A DNA stretch of 64,000 nt from Branchiostoma floridae (GCF_000003815.2 NC_049995.1:10218595-10282594), one strand, 5' to 3'. Positions 45,601 to 49,124 are shown, counted from the stretch's first letter. Notes: generated from the sequence alone by a model not told the origin. Numbers and translations are program-made.

Positions 45601-47653
45601 GTTCCCAAGTGTTTGAATTAGTGAGTTATCTTGACATCATACAGCCAATTTCCTTTGAATTCCAGGAAAATGTTGCAGGCATTGTCTCTTCCTGACATCT
45701 GTGTGCACCTGCCAGGCTCCATGGTGACACCTGCGGGACAGCTGCACCCGGTTGTCCTGCTCCTGACTCCACTGGTGAGGAATGTCTCTTCTCTTGTGGA
45801 TTATCTATAGAATATATTATAACCTGTCTTATTTCTGTCACAGACTGGCAAGGAGTATTATTACAGGGTTGGACAAGTTTTCTAAAATTGACTTGTCCTA
45901 TCGGGCAAGTACTTAAAAAATTTACTTGCCCAAACCAACTTTTCACTTGCCCGAAATCTAAATGACATTTTTCTATGTATATTCATGGCCTTCAATGGAA
46001 TTTTTGTTATTGGCTCTATTTTCTATGTTAACCAATGCTTGATGTCATGACTTTGAAAAGTATCAAGTACATCAAAATCTCACTCAATGGAGAAAAGCTA
46101 ACTTGTCCGATCGGGCAAGTGGGGAAGGACATGCACTTGCCCAATTGGCATTTTCACTTGCCCGGGACTATAGGGCTAGTGGACTTGTTTATCCCTGTTA
46201 TTATATCATCAGGAGAGTTTTTAATGATTTTTATTTGCACGAGTAGTGGGCTAAGGATCTAGGAGTGCAGAGATTTTCTTAAGATAATTGGTGATATCTG
46301 TCTGCAAGCTTTCTGTCAAAGTATGGGGCAATGTTTGTCATACTGCCTAGTGAAGAATTGATTGGTCAAATGCATCAGGCAAACATCAAGTCAAATACAT
46401 GGATGGGTAAAGTTTTAGAATGTTAGGAGAAGTAAGGTATTCCCACATCCATTTTTAGGCTGTTGGGACAGTGGGTTGTTATCCACTGTGTCTAAGGCAC
46501 AGTATTGGTAGGTGGAGCCCGTACTTTTCTTTCCACTGCCTTTTACCTTGAAGTTCCTAACCAAAGCCAGCTACCCATTTTTACACCTTGGTGGAAGGGG
46601 AATGTCATACCTTTTTCATTTGCATAAGATAGCTAGCATGACAGGATGCAACCCAGGACATCTGGGTTCTGGCCAAGCACCCTGCATTTGCACCACATAA
46701 CCTTCTGTATTTAATTTAGTACATGTTAAAAAGATAAGATGAAAATAGTAAGACGTCATCCTGTTTGCTTCCTGTTCCAGGTGTTGTTTGTTGTGAGTGT
46801 TGCTGATGACACCCAACAGCAGGCCTTCTCCATCCTGGACATAGAGGTCAAAAGGTCGTCACATGACCCGGGGTCAATCAAGGTCAAGGTCAGCCCACAG
46901 AAGGCCCCAACAGCTAGAGAGGTCAGTCTTAGCAAAATTGTGTTTTAAATAGTTATAATGTATAATTCTTTATCATCACAAAGCTTATAATTTACTGTTA
47001 TAATTTTACAGTTAATTTTAGAGATAATTTTGGAGTACTTGCTAGAGAGGGAAAAAAGCTTTTAAAAGCTTTTAAAATTGAATGATTTACAGTAAATTTG
47101 GCAGTAGTATGATAGTCCATTATATATGTTACATGATGATACTGTGTATTAAGATGTCTTAGCCAAAAAATTTCTTTGTTTTATGAAATAATTTCTAGCT
47201 TGTAAAATAGTGGAACACAGAAAAATTCGGCGAAGTATTAGGAACAATGCAAGCTTTAAGTTGGACCCACATGTATCTCACATGTAAACAAACGTATGTC
47301 AGAAGCACAACTTTTCTTGGGGTTCAACTCTCCAAACTGCGATTGCTTCAGCGAAAGATTTGATCCCACTTACTTCCCTTTCCTAAGTATTTAAACATTT
47401 TCTTACTTGTATATTTCCACAGAAGGAAGAACAAAAGGAGAGGGTGTCAGAGTTCATTGACATGACTCTGGGCCTCCCTAACACCAGCCCTAGCAACGCT
47501 GAGTCAGACACGCCTAGCGACCTGTCAGCCGTGCCCAGCCCTGAGTTTCCGGCAACCTGCTACAAGTTTGAACTGAGAGAACAGTACAGGGATCTGTTTG
47601 TGTCCATGTTTCAACAGGCCAAGAAGAAGGCTCAAGGAAAGGGCTTTTACTAA
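375..47653 (+). CDS. VPS13B: VPS13B, C-terminal part, 31 exons (whole-gene entry)
   Basis: VPS13 proteins are rod-like bridge lipid-transfer proteins that move lipids between apposed membranes. VPS13B acts at the Golgi, and human loss causes Cohen syndrome (established knowledge). The 31 exons have GT-AG borders and compatible phases and sum to 7002 nt, giving 2333 residues plus TAA. Window residues 1-820 belong to the middle of the rod. Residues about 860-1540 hold the VPS13 adaptor-binding (VAB/SHR-BD) repeats, for example FVICNDTQET and NWRWSEPF. Residues 1964-2140 form the ATG2_C/VPS13_C-like helical region (SLDILGSPASL, FFRLPYEGLTRGPGAFVSGV, NMDRLSLD, GVISGVGKG). Residues 2140-2333 form the PH-like C-terminus ending KGFY. 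The order and these motifs match human VPS13B as I recall it; no alignment was run. The N-terminal chorein part is outside the window. No exon is interrupted, so the gene looks functional despite heavy repeat load in its introns. Confidence 0.95.
1034..1471 (+). CDS. VPS13B: VPS13B window exon 2
   Basis: The acceptor is GATTTTCAG and the donor is CACAG|GTATGA. The exon has 146 codons and ends in phase 1 with GVPMDLTITG. The last 19 nt and the donor were later duplicated at 8691-8713, and a TIR element sits only 13 nt into the following 7.5-kb intron. Confidence 0.92.
1485..1800. mobile_element. 316-bp non-autonomous TIR element, first of a tandem pair
   Basis: The left end (TCTTTCTGCGCAGTGATTG) and the reverse complement of the right end (TCTTTCCTGCGCTGTGATTG) are imperfect TIRs. 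Flanks are AATAGTTA (1477-1484) and GATAGTTA (1801-1808), an 8-bp target duplication with one change. Both ends (about 60 bp left, about 100 bp right) match the ends of the 6.5-kb element at 1809-8347, so this looks like an internal-deletion derivative. It contains a GGGT-repeat G-quadruplex motif at 1587-1605. Confidence 0.75.
2190..2410 (+). repeat. Pyrimidine-rich degenerate minisatellite
   Basis: CATACCTCCTACTAT, CCCAATCTCATC and TCCCACTCTCATC recur, making a C/T-rich strand of about 220 bp inside the 6.5-kb element. Confidence 0.6.
4640..6660 (+). repeat. 65-bp satellite array
   Basis: The regular core (about 5340-6360) has a 65-bp period, for example at 5404, 5469, 5534 and 5599. The unit runs through CAACAAACAAAACTGTCCAA, GCCTGGTGCTGTCCCACAGC and CTGTCGTACATC. 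Outer units are more degenerate and alternate between CTGTCGCACGACAAC and CTGTCGTACATCAAC. The unit has no stop in any forward frame, so long reading frames (up to 537 codons) arise that are not evidence of a gene. Confidence 0.9.
8376..8470 (+). repeat. Dispersed GGTCAAAGGTCC repeat, with relatives at 8740-8835 and 25305-25395
   Basis: GGCAGGAAGTTAAGTCAAAG, followed by TTATCAAAGGTTATCT, TTTCCTATCCTC and TTTTCCTG, recurs in unit 2 of the tandem duplication. In diverged form it also recurs at 25305-25395 in the intron after exon 17. The distant copy indicates an old interspersed repeat of unknown type. Confidence 0.6.
8471..8680. mobile_element. Palindromic MITE, ACTGTAAATGC family, copy A
   Basis: Ends are ACTGTAAATGCAGAAATTTT and GAACTTAAATGCATTTACAGT, with inverted TTCGCGGTGG / CCACCGCGAA motifs inside. 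The paralogous empty site at 8831-8845 reads GTGCAATGTTGCC, so the target was AT or a neighbouring base pair. Confidence 0.85.
8987..9124 (+). CDS. VPS13B: VPS13B window exon 3
   Basis: The exon enters in phase 1 after TTCTGTAAG and leaves in phase 1 at CAAG|GTATGT. It encodes DSAKLLPEASDFSVPWVQTA and ends VTDFLSDQ. A hAT-like MITE begins 12 nt after this donor. The rest of the intron (9512-10043) shows nothing recognisable. Confidence 0.9.
9137..9503. mobile_element. hAT-like MITE with exact 8-bp target duplication
   Basis: The ends CAGGGCTCTAGCCAGC and CTGGCTAGAACCCTG are TIRs. GTAGTACC is present on both sides (9129-9136 and 9504-9511). CAGGG termini and an 8-bp duplication fit the hAT superfamily. 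Inside are short GACGGAAA / TTTCCGTC inverted motifs. There is no transposase. It begins 12 nt after the exon-3 donor. Confidence 0.88.
10044..10433 (+). CDS. VPS13B: VPS13B window exon 4
   Basis: The exon has 130 codons and follows TGTTCACAG. It starts ANVRLDVGRPIKVNFSITKV and ends before GTAAGT in phase 1. A polar Thr/Lys/Pro-rich insert (residues about 45-85 of the exon) looks like a disordered loop between rod strands. Confidence 0.9.
10470..10735 (+). repeat. Degenerate CTGCCATACTGTACAGTA repeats
   Basis: ACTGCCATACTGTAC and GGCAGTAAGT recur irregularly over about 265 bp in the intron after exon 4. ACTGTACAGT is self-complementary, so the strand can fold on itself. Confidence 0.6.
10961..11250 (+). 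CDS. VPS13B: VPS13B window exon 5
   Basis: The acceptor is TTTTCCTCAG and the donor is AAAG|GTAAGG. The exon enters in phase 1 and leaves in phase 0. It encodes TDLIATTCDTTIKDFLVKTS through VTEFTGKTK. The following intron (11251-11840) has a pure poly-G run near 11652-11671 and nothing else I recognise. Confidence 0.9.
11652..11671 (+). repeat. Poly-G tract
   Basis: A run of about 19 G residues follows GTGTGTGTGGC. It is prone to slippage and quadruplex formation, and its length may be a sequencing approximation. Confidence 0.7.
11841..11988 (+). CDS. VPS13B: VPS13B window exon 6
   Basis: The acceptor is CTGGTACAG and the donor is CAGAG|GTAGGT. The exon enters in phase 0 and leaves in phase 1. 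It encodes NLKRTEPDVSPPTMQSD and RDDLRVGTFQYISNR. A short internal duplication (VAMDT twice) lies in the linker. I see nothing in the following 570-bp intron. Confidence 0.88.
12559..12746 (+). CDS. VPS13B: VPS13B window exon 7
   Basis: The acceptor is TTTTTCCAG and the donor is TTGAG|GTCAGT. The exon enters in phase 1 and leaves in phase 0. It encodes PGTMAWCYHKPRVLTYIHVT and PVPFHTMDDPD, a well-conserved VPS13B block. The following 566-bp intron shows nothing. Confidence 0.92.
13313..13506 (+). CDS. VPS13B: VPS13B window exon 8
   Basis: The acceptor is TCCATGCAG and the donor is CCAGA|GTAAGT. The exon enters in phase 0 and leaves in phase 2. It encodes VPCSLQYWDEVRKAFVMFHK and ANQVVAAQLWQVVV, a conserved amphipathic stretch. 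The following intron carries an ATTGG-rich degenerate tandem repeat. Confidence 0.92.
13710..13990 (+). repeat. ATTGG-rich degenerate minisatellite
   Basis: GCTATCATTGGATGAACTGC and variants repeat about seven times with a spacing of roughly 38-44 bp. Each unit carries an inverted CCAAT box (ATTGG). It lies in the intron between exons 8 and 9. Confidence 0.65.
14053..14252 (+). CDS. VPS13B: VPS13B window exon 9
   Basis: The acceptor CATGCAAG is unusual but is the only one that keeps the frame (GA+C then TTT GTC). The donor is GAAAG|GTAAAC, phase 1. The exon encodes SPMALAACMRVDSSFAPKF and SASAIQISVSNHTEHLGK. The true frame differs from the longer open frames overlapping it. Confidence 0.85.
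14914..15560 (-). pseudogene. LINE ORF2 remnant, C-terminal zf-RVT region (second half)
   Basis: It resumes directly after the LTR element with APFISNYSWLGARKINKD. It contains the zinc-binding C-terminal motif ICIHCGNEQEDTLHLFWECP of LINE reverse transcriptases (Cys-Cys-His-Cys spacing). It ends at TAA before the 3' UTR. It cannot be functional because of the insertion and the 5' truncation. Confidence 0.87.
15561..15725 (+). repeat. 5' LTR
   Basis: This 165-bp LTR, TGTTAGATTACTTAGATTAG...CAACTTAACA, contains TCTTTATTTTATCCC near its end. It is followed by one base and then the primer-binding site. Confidence 0.9.
15727..15738 (+). promoter_or_regulatory. Primer-binding site for initiator Met-tRNA
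   Basis: TGGTAGCAGAGG is complementary to the conserved CCTCTGCTACCA 3' end of metazoan initiator tRNA-Met (established knowledge). Twelve of twelve bases match. Confidence 0.88.
16590..17075 (+). repeat. 41-bp tandem repeats inside the LTR element
   Basis: GGTAAGAAGTCCACATGATT and GAGATGTGTTGTACTAGACT make a 41-bp unit (for example 16631 to 16672). There are about 11-12 copies, the last few shortened. A second short repeat (GTTTGATGAGTATTACACTG) follows at 17205-17371. Confidence 0.88.
17541..17560 (+). other. Polypurine tract
   Basis: The 20-nt purine run AGAAAAGAAAAAAGGGGGAA abuts the 3' LTR, as expected for second-strand priming. Confidence 0.85.
17561..17725 (+). repeat. 3' LTR
   Basis: It is identical to the 5' LTR except for three transitions near the end (AAAGGGACCAAGAGTCAGCT against AGAGGGACCAGGAGTCAACT). 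Confidence 0.9.
17726..18542 (-). pseudogene. LINE ORF2 remnant, RT C-terminal region (first half)
   Basis: It reads LDQNYWTKLAKIDKILLPW, HSLTLFGKIALVNSLIV, FNFIWNGRPEKIKRKVIYN and GGLKLIHLPTFDLTRKASW, typical of the post-RT region of L1/Tx1-type proteins. The frame breaks near 17855 after YKWKIFVI by an apparent one-base change in a T run; the next frame then continues FLSYKELSLKFGKTLQ up to the LTR insertion. Confidence 0.85.
18727..18863 (+). CDS. VPS13B: VPS13B window exon 10
   Basis: The acceptor is CAATGACAG and the donor is CTACAG|GTCAGT. The exon enters in phase 1 and leaves in phase 0. It encodes GPIGRLQPFKFDDSMPND and HFKHWHGDRDWSSLQ. The preceding 4.5-kb intron is filled by a LINE with a nested LTR element. 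The following intron holds one palindromic MITE. Confidence 0.9.
19222..19405. mobile_element. Palindromic MITE, ACTGTAAATGC family, copy B
   Basis: It starts ACTGTAAATGCATTTAAG and ends TTCTGCATTTACAGT, with inner TTCGCGGT repeats on both arms. It lies in the intron after exon 10. Confidence 0.85.
19855..19927 (+). mobile_element. Fragment of the GGTACC-ended repeat family
   Basis: GGGTGGGTACCGATGCAGAA and GGTCCAGAAAATCAGGTCCAGG-like text match the reverse complement of the right half of the copy near 49700-49795. Only one end is present. Confidence 0.5.
19955..20068 (+). CDS. VPS13B: VPS13B window exon 11
   Basis: The acceptor is CAAACTAG and the donor is CATGTG|GTAGGT. The exon has 38 codons and is phase 0 at both ends. 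It encodes MEGSIGADVLEYRNLTMQPL and EPFKLQGELMYRKE. Confidence 0.88.
20270..20368 (+). CDS. VPS13B: VPS13B window exon 12
   Basis: The acceptor is TGATTTCAG and the donor is ACACAG|GTAATT. The exon has 33 codons and is phase 0 at both ends. It encodes DPIHLRVAQGTVHTLTMAQR just ahead of the VAB domain. The following 583-bp intron shows nothing. Confidence 0.88.
20952..21122 (+). CDS. VPS13B: VPS13B window exon 13 (start of VAB domain)
   Basis: The acceptor is CTTTCTTTCAG and the donor is GTGCAG|GTTGGC. The exon has 57 codons in phase 0. FVICNDTQETIRFGQVDTDE and SWRTHK are hallmark VPS13 adaptor-binding sequences. The following 366-bp intron shows nothing. Confidence 0.93.
21489..21644 (+). 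CDS. VPS13B: VPS13B window exon 14 (VAB domain)
   Basis: The acceptor is TATTTCCAG and the donor is AACAG|GTAACT. The exon has 52 codons in phase 0. It encodes CFEGWANWRWSEPFNIDTAG and the following strand, the core of the SHR-BD/VAB fold. The following 548-bp intron shows nothing. Confidence 0.94.
22193..22453 (+). CDS. VPS13B: VPS13B window exon 15 (VAB domain)
   Basis: The acceptor is TTGTCCATAG and the donor is TACAG|GTGAAA. The exon has 87 codons in phase 0. It encodes ITFCGRQVFTNHLSKNLLLE and ends before an intron that carries the first RE1-like satellite array. Confidence 0.92.
22497..23566 (+). repeat. Satellite array 1 with RE1-like motifs, flanked by a 63-bp direct repeat
   Basis: About 12 units of 72-78 bp (22565-23475) contain TGTCCTTGGTGCTGAACAC and CATACAGGACACTGGT. 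The array is bracketed by related copies of about 63 bp: ATGTATAAGGAAATGGTTTC at 22497-22559 and GTGTATAAGGATATGGTTTC at 23501-23566. Reverse-strand reading frames through it (MVCSAPRT...) shift with the period and are not genes. Confidence 0.92.
23930..24037 (+). CDS. VPS13B: VPS13B window exon 16 (VAB domain)
   Basis: The acceptor is GCTCCCCAG. The donor is GGGTG|GTCAGT, chosen over GAGG|GTGG because it gives phase 0 and the conserved junction QRV|IVLSPVF. The exon has 36 codons. An 18-bp minisatellite starts about 65 nt into the following intron. Confidence 0.86.
24105..24303 (+). repeat. 18-bp minisatellite CCCCCAGTAGTGTCCATA
   Basis: About ten units of CCCCCAGTAGTGTCC with a variable last triplet lie in the intron after exon 16. 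The open frame it creates is not in frame with exon 16. Confidence 0.85.
24812..24862 (+). repeat. GGAT/GAAT microsatellite
   Basis: Degenerate GATGGATGAATAAATAGATGGATGG repeats lie in intron 16. The remaining stretch 24304-24811 shows nothing I can name. Confidence 0.6.
24961..25136 (+). CDS. VPS13B: VPS13B window exon 17 (VAB domain)
   Basis: The acceptor is TGTCCACAG and the donor is TTTGG|GTGAGC. The exon enters in phase 0 and leaves in phase 2. It encodes IVLSPVFVVRSWIPGPLLMN and YNIEPELSHHVTFQ, matching the VPS13B VAB repeat. Confidence 0.92.
25503..25676 (+). CDS. VPS13B: VPS13B window exon 18
   Basis: The acceptor is GTCGTGTAG and the donor is AAACA|GTAAGT. The exon is phase 2 at both ends. 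It encodes an acidic, less conserved linker (IPEGSDDDVGEGWPFSGYLH) that lies where human VPS13B has its IWPYN segment. The following 617-bp intron shows nothing. Confidence 0.88.
26294..26507 (+). CDS. VPS13B: VPS13B window exon 19 (VAB domain)
   Basis: The acceptor is CATTACCAG and the donor is TTTAGA|GTTAGT. The exon enters in phase 2 and leaves in phase 0. It encodes SPYVDTLLLNVSPWCLLGND and LPAGQAIAPPKF, matching the human VPS13B order. Confidence 0.92.
26577..26960 (+). repeat. Possible decayed SINE-like sequence
   Basis: GGGTTTGAATCC resembles a Pol III B box, and TTATTGGGAAAGGCACTTTCC resembles a motif common to many invertebrate SINEs. A second GTTTGATTC-like stretch follows near 26920. 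The ends are not defined. This is a weak inference. Confidence 0.35.
27147..27347 (+). CDS. VPS13B: VPS13B window exon 20 (parent of tandem exon copies)
   Basis: The acceptor is GATTTTCCCAG and the donor is ACTAAG|GTTGGA. The exon has 67 codons in phase 0. Its last 60 nt (LGLLNIVIPAAQAGGATK region, from 27288) recur four more times downstream, each behind its own AG and followed by its own GT. Confidence 0.9.
27388..27750 (+). repeat. Four tandem copies of the end of exon 20 with splice sites
   Basis: Exon-like copies lie at 27388-27447, 27491-27550, 27591-27650 and 27691-27750. Each is 60 nt (20 codons, phase 0) and open. Each is preceded by TGTATTGTTCAG and followed by GTGGGACT or GTTGGACT. 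The period is 100-103 bp. Copies differ mainly at one codon (Ala, Thr or Pro after IVIP). The 40-43 nt between copies contain stops and are short for an intron, so at most one copy would be expected per transcript. They may be cassette-exon candidates or inert duplications. Confidence 0.9.
28342..28873 (+). repeat. Six tandem partial copies of exon 21 with acceptors
   Basis: Copies start after CCACAG at 28342, 28434, 28540, 28644, 28748 and 28852, with a period near 104 bp. They reproduce the acceptor and about 85 nt of exon 21 (VCSLCVTSSVQHGIQV). Several end in an in-frame TAA (CTC TAA); the copy at 28434 is open through LTNLS. Each is followed by GAGTAAAC, a weak potential donor. The sixth copy is split by the 6.6-kb element and resumes at 35447. 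Confidence 0.9.
29385..29425 (+). repeat. TTTC/TTC microsatellite
   Basis: TTTCTTTCTTTCTTTCTTTC followed by TTCTTCTTC. Confidence 0.85.
29575..30262 (+). repeat. 163-bp tandem repeat, about four units
   Basis: TGTACCCTGGTATTRCAACC recurs at 29611, 29774, 29937 and 30100, then 30262, a period of 162-163 bp. Each unit includes GAGCTGAAATTTGACAGAGA and CACTTTTGGTGTACAGTACA. Minus-strand frames through it (up to 205 codons) are by-products. Confidence 0.9.
30240..30740 (+). repeat. Internal duplication, copy 1 (copy 2 at 32882-33490)
   Basis: Shared blocks occur in the same order in both copies: GGTATAGATAGGCAT, AAGTAAAATTTTTG, CACAGAGCC, CCAATCAGCGAAGAGGA, GGCTAATTAATATTCATAAG, GCATTTTAGACTATT and GATAATCG.AGCAGTCACTTA. 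The second copy has an extra G/C-rich insert near 33260-33350. Confidence 0.8.
31830..32720 (+). repeat. Degenerate tandem units of about 210-250 bp
   Basis: GTGCATCATCGTCAACCTCA, GAGGACCTGCCAAACCACAT and CGAACGCG recur near 31850, 32130, 32380 and 32630, each followed by CATCCATAATAAAACCA. There is no coding signal. Confidence 0.75.
32882..33490 (+). repeat. Internal duplication, copy 2
   Basis: This is the counterpart of 30240-30740. A further pair, TCGCTGCGCYGTTAGC...GTGCGACTNTTGTTGACGGT, occurs at 32846-32884 and 33592-33632. Confidence 0.78.
34141..34190 (+). mobile_element. Fragment related to the MITE at 208-335
   Basis: The 50 bp GATCAGCATTTTCTCTATAG... closely follows 249-298 with a few substitutions. 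Neither terminal repeat is present. It lies inside the 6.6-kb TIR element. Confidence 0.6.
35447..35642 (+). repeat. Remaining exon-21 partial copies next to the real exon
   Basis: This holds the right half of the split copy and one complete open partial copy starting at 35537, which reads in frame through LTNLS before GAGTAAAC. The sequence at 35537-35620 is nearly identical to the start of the real exon at 35643. Confidence 0.88.
35643..35780 (+). CDS. VPS13B: VPS13B window exon 21
   Basis: The acceptor is CTCCCCACAG and the donor is AGAAAG|GTTAGT. The exon has 46 codons in phase 0. This copy is taken as the real exon because it alone continues beyond LTNLS into SSHQLRVQAVTTDTDGRK and has a good donor. 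A hAT-like MITE starts 39 nt into the next intron. Confidence 0.9.
35820..36117. mobile_element. hAT-like repeat copy 1 (CAGGGTTTAGCAAG)
   Basis: It starts CAGGGTTTAGCAAGTTTTGT. TGTTACC flanks it (35813-35819 and 36118-36124). The inside carries repeated ACTTGCCCGA / TCGGGCAAGT inverted motifs and matches the copy at 45864-46197. Confidence 0.78.
36256..36285 (+). repeat. TTATTC microsatellite
   Basis: About five TTATTC units lie in the intron after exon 21. The remainder up to 36610 shows nothing. Confidence 0.8.
36611..36818 (+). CDS. VPS13B: VPS13B window exon 22
   Basis: The acceptor is TTCATATAG and the donor is CGAAG|GTAAGT. The exon enters in phase 0 and leaves in phase 1. It encodes GGFQDQDLQSIEVAMATSS and GVQYMRFSLANQECAS. 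The following 540-bp intron shows nothing. Confidence 0.86.
37359..37607 (+). CDS. VPS13B: VPS13B window exon 23 (end of VAB domain)
   Basis: The acceptor is CCTTGTAG and the donor is CTAG|GTGACT. The exon is phase 1 at both ends. It encodes YRLGSFLRYSISVPDWSPDG and DVDPCPRFILHNNCHWMLHF, corresponding to the human stretch around PSPRVIIHNRCP. The following 423-bp intron shows nothing. Confidence 0.9.
38031..39296 (+). CDS. VPS13B: VPS13B window exon 24 (large exon)
   Basis: At 1266 nt this is by far the largest exon and is open throughout, in phase 1 at both ends (acceptor GTCTATTAG, donor GAGCAG|GTAGGT). It runs from the end of the VAB region through the handle into the VPS13_C region: PARELLRL-like TELLRITVDKCHIAYHP, PMTVYIEDTFIYDI, LVSVHASMKVFISSDHT and HYGSGALFRAG. 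Codon use is GC-richer than the flanking introns. The next intron has three short CATAATATTCGT motifs near 39330-39405 and nothing else. Confidence 0.95.
39984..40160 (+). CDS. VPS13B: VPS13B window exon 25 (VPS13_C / ATG2_C-like)
   Basis: The acceptor is TCTTCCAG and the donor is GGCAG|GTATGT. The exon is phase 1 at both ends. It encodes GSLDILGSPASLLGSISSG and FFRLPYEGLTRGPGAFVSGV, the most conserved VPS13/ATG2 C-terminal signature, thought to bind membrane. Confidence 0.96.
40230..40640 (+). repeat. Promoter-like dispersed repeat in intron 25
   Basis: ACGCCCGGTCCCCAACGGC (about 40285) recurs as ACGCCCGATCCCCAACGGC (about 40492). CCAATCA boxes occur near 40379 and 40455. CTCATTAATATTTATAAGTA (about 40532) resembles CTAATTAATATTCATAAGCG inside the 6.6-kb element. 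This suggests a repeat with a Pol II promoter-like module, but the ends are not defined. Confidence 0.5.
40849..43027 (+). repeat. Satellite array 2: 30 units of 74 bp, each with an RE1-like motif
   Basis: Units are almost exactly 74 bp and very homogeneous: CTGTCCTTGGTGCTGAACAC, ACCATCTACACAAACATACA and GGACACTGGTGCACAACACA, then GTCTGTAYACACA. The complement of the first block is TTCAGCACCAAGGACAG, close to the RE1/NRSE consensus. Two units carry a degenerate version (CCGACCTAGTTGCTGAA) and the first carries CTTTCC. The 74-bp period makes stop-poor frames on the minus strand, which are not genes. Confidence 0.95.
43125..43295 (+). CDS. VPS13B: VPS13B window exon 26 (VPS13_C)
   Basis: The acceptor is CCCATGTAG and the donor is CTGG|GTAAGG. 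The exon is phase 1 at both ends. It encodes TLTSIVNLANSISRNMDRLS and QGLSGLGLSLL. It lies just past the large RE1-like satellite. Confidence 0.95.
43329..43678. mobile_element. hAT-like repeat with GGTGCACCCA inverted motifs
   Basis: It starts CAGGGCACGAAGTAC and ends GAATTTCGAGCCCTG, with AACTC on both sides. Inside, GTGCACCC and GGGTGCAC recur on both arms. The remaining intron to 44197 shows nothing. Confidence 0.65.
44198..44377 (+). CDS. VPS13B: VPS13B window exon 27 (VPS13_C)
   Basis: The acceptor is CATCCCAG and the donor is CAAG|GTAGAT. The exon is phase 1 at both ends. It encodes GAIAGVVDQPIQSIQ and GVISGVGKGLVGVVAKPIGG, matching human VPS13B closely. The following 461-bp intron shows nothing. 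Confidence 0.95.
44839..44941 (+). CDS. VPS13B: VPS13B window exon 28
   Basis: The acceptor is TTTCTTTAG and the donor is ACATG|GTAAGA. The exon enters in phase 1 and leaves in phase 2. It encodes GILQGAGLTHLPRPRCNPTI and ends in VKYTW. I see nothing in the following 724-bp intron. Confidence 0.92.
45666..45774 (+). CDS. VPS13B: VPS13B window exon 29 (PH-like C-terminus)
   Basis: The acceptor is GAATTCCAG and the donor is CCACTG|GTGAGG. The exon enters in phase 2 and leaves in phase 0. It encodes KMLQALSLPDICVHLPGS and LLLTPL. Confidence 0.9.
45864..46197. mobile_element. hAT-like repeat copy 2 (CAGGGTTGGACAAG)
   Basis: The ends CAGGGTTGGACAAG and CTTGTTTATCCCTG are imperfect TIRs, with TTATTA on both sides. 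The inside is homologous to 35820-36117 (CACTTGCCCGAAAT, GGACTTGT). Confidence 0.78.
46440..46705 (-). repeat. Possible SINE-like repeat
   Basis: On the reverse strand GCAGGGTGCTTGGCCAGAAC and CCCAGATGTCCTGGGTTGCA look like a tRNA-derived or SINE-like 5' region. The boundaries are unclear. Confidence 0.35.
46781..46921 (+). CDS. VPS13B: VPS13B window exon 30 (PH-like C-terminus)
   Basis: The acceptor is CCTGTTCCAG and the donor is AGAGAG|GTCAGT. The exon has 47 codons in phase 0. VLFVVSVADDTQQQAF is nearly identical to the human counterpart. The following 501-bp intron shows nothing. Confidence 0.95.
47423..47653 (+). CDS. VPS13B: VPS13B window exon 31, stop codon
   Basis: The acceptor is TTTCCACAG. 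It encodes 76 residues and then TAA. It ends YRDLFVSMFQQAKKKAQGKG-FY, corresponding to the human end ALRKGFP. A Ser/Pro-rich linker precedes the last helix. Confidence 0.93.
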   Translation, partial: KEEQKERVSEFIDMTLGLPNTSPSNAESDTPSDLSAVPSPEFPATCYKFELREQYRDLFVSMFQQAKKKAQGKGFY

Positions 47654-48862
47654 ATCCAATTTCTCATTCAAATGAAGCTTCATATCTGACGTTAACTGGC
47701 CTTATACAAAGATTTTTAACGCTTGTTCTGTACAAAAAATTGAGTTCTTACCAATAAGCTTCCAATCAGTACTGTGACCATTCTCAAATTGACATGGCTC
47801 AAAGCCAAAGTCACAAGACCTGAACCAAAGTGTGACATCCAAAATGGGCCAGAGGTAGCTGGTATCAGCCCCCGTCTCGGTTGAGAGAATCTGAAGGTCC
47901 TCATGTTTTGTGAAAGTGTGACAATATTTTATTTTGAAGGTAAAACATTTTAGAAACATCAACTTGGGTGTGGGAAAAGAATATTAACTAGCCATGTACC
48001 TACGCCATGTCTTCCTACTGTATCTAATGTATTCTAAATTCCTGTATGATGCAAGTGAATGCAAAGTAGATACTGAATGTATATTACTGAATGTAACATA
48101 TTGAATGCATATAGAGGTACTTGAATGCTGCATTTTATGTCTTCTTACTTCGGAATCTGTATTGTATATTGATATGTCACTAGAAGGTGGCCAGTTTGTC
48201 CCAATATGAAAATATGTGAACAGAGCCAATCACAATGACAATATATATTATTCCAACTTCGATTCTTTGTTACTGAATTATCGTTTCTGTAACAAATACT
48301 ACAAATTTGCATTGTATGCAAAAGCACCTTTGCATTGTTATTTTTTCTTGTTGCAAGGTTGAGTACAAACATTGCAATGAATACATTTAGGAATGTGCTT
48401 CGGAATATTTTACCATGTCCTGTTATTTAATCCCTACATATTATGAAACATTGACTATCAAATGCTGTACAAAGACTTATAAAGTTTAAACATCTCTAAT
48501 AAGTCTTGTACTATTTTCAGAGATGTAAATTTATGGTATTTATAACTCAGTAAGTCTTGCAATTATTATTAAGTTTCAAAAGTGAAACATTTGTCAAGGA
48601 AATATCTAGGGGATATATTTGAAGATGTATAGAAAGTCTACATATACATGGAGTGTATGCTCATTGAGACTTCCATTGAGAATTAAGTCAGCATGCTGTT
48701 ATAGCTGAATAGTCTTATATTGTATATCATATGATATGCTTCATAAAGTTATTTATCATATTAAGTGCAAACGCGAGACCAAAGTGCCTTACATTGTATT
48801 GTATCCTGCTGTTTGATTGGTGAAATGCTGCCAGTAGTAATAAAGAGATTTCTGGATAGAAA
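47654..48862 (+). other. VPS13B: VPS13B 3' UTR
   Basis: This is AT-rich non-coding sequence after the stop codon. It ends at a plausible cleavage zone about 18 nt after AATAAA (48839-48844), followed by GT-rich TGTGTGTTCTGTTTG. No other coding potential is seen. Confidence 0.75.
48839..48844 (+). promoter_or_regulatory. VPS13B polyadenylation signal AATAAA
   Basis: A canonical hexamer lies about 1.19 kb after the stop codon with a GT-rich element some 25 nt downstream. It is the best polyadenylation site visible in this 3' region. Confidence 0.7.
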
Positions 48863-49124
48863 GAGTCACTGTGTGTTCTGTTTGGATGAAATCTAATTAT
48901 TAAGTGTGTCCCATTTTGGAGGAAAAGTCCCAGCGTATCGTTTTTTGTAGAGTAACAACCGAAAGGCTGGTACTAGTTATAGCAAGATCGTGGACAACAT
49001 TAAACATGTGCCTGGTTGATAATGAGAAAAGAATGAAAGTCTATGTAAGGTAGATAAAGTACGTATTTTATATACATGTACTAGCAACAAAGAGTAACTG
49101 GAACAGTGGTTCACAGTTAGAAAT

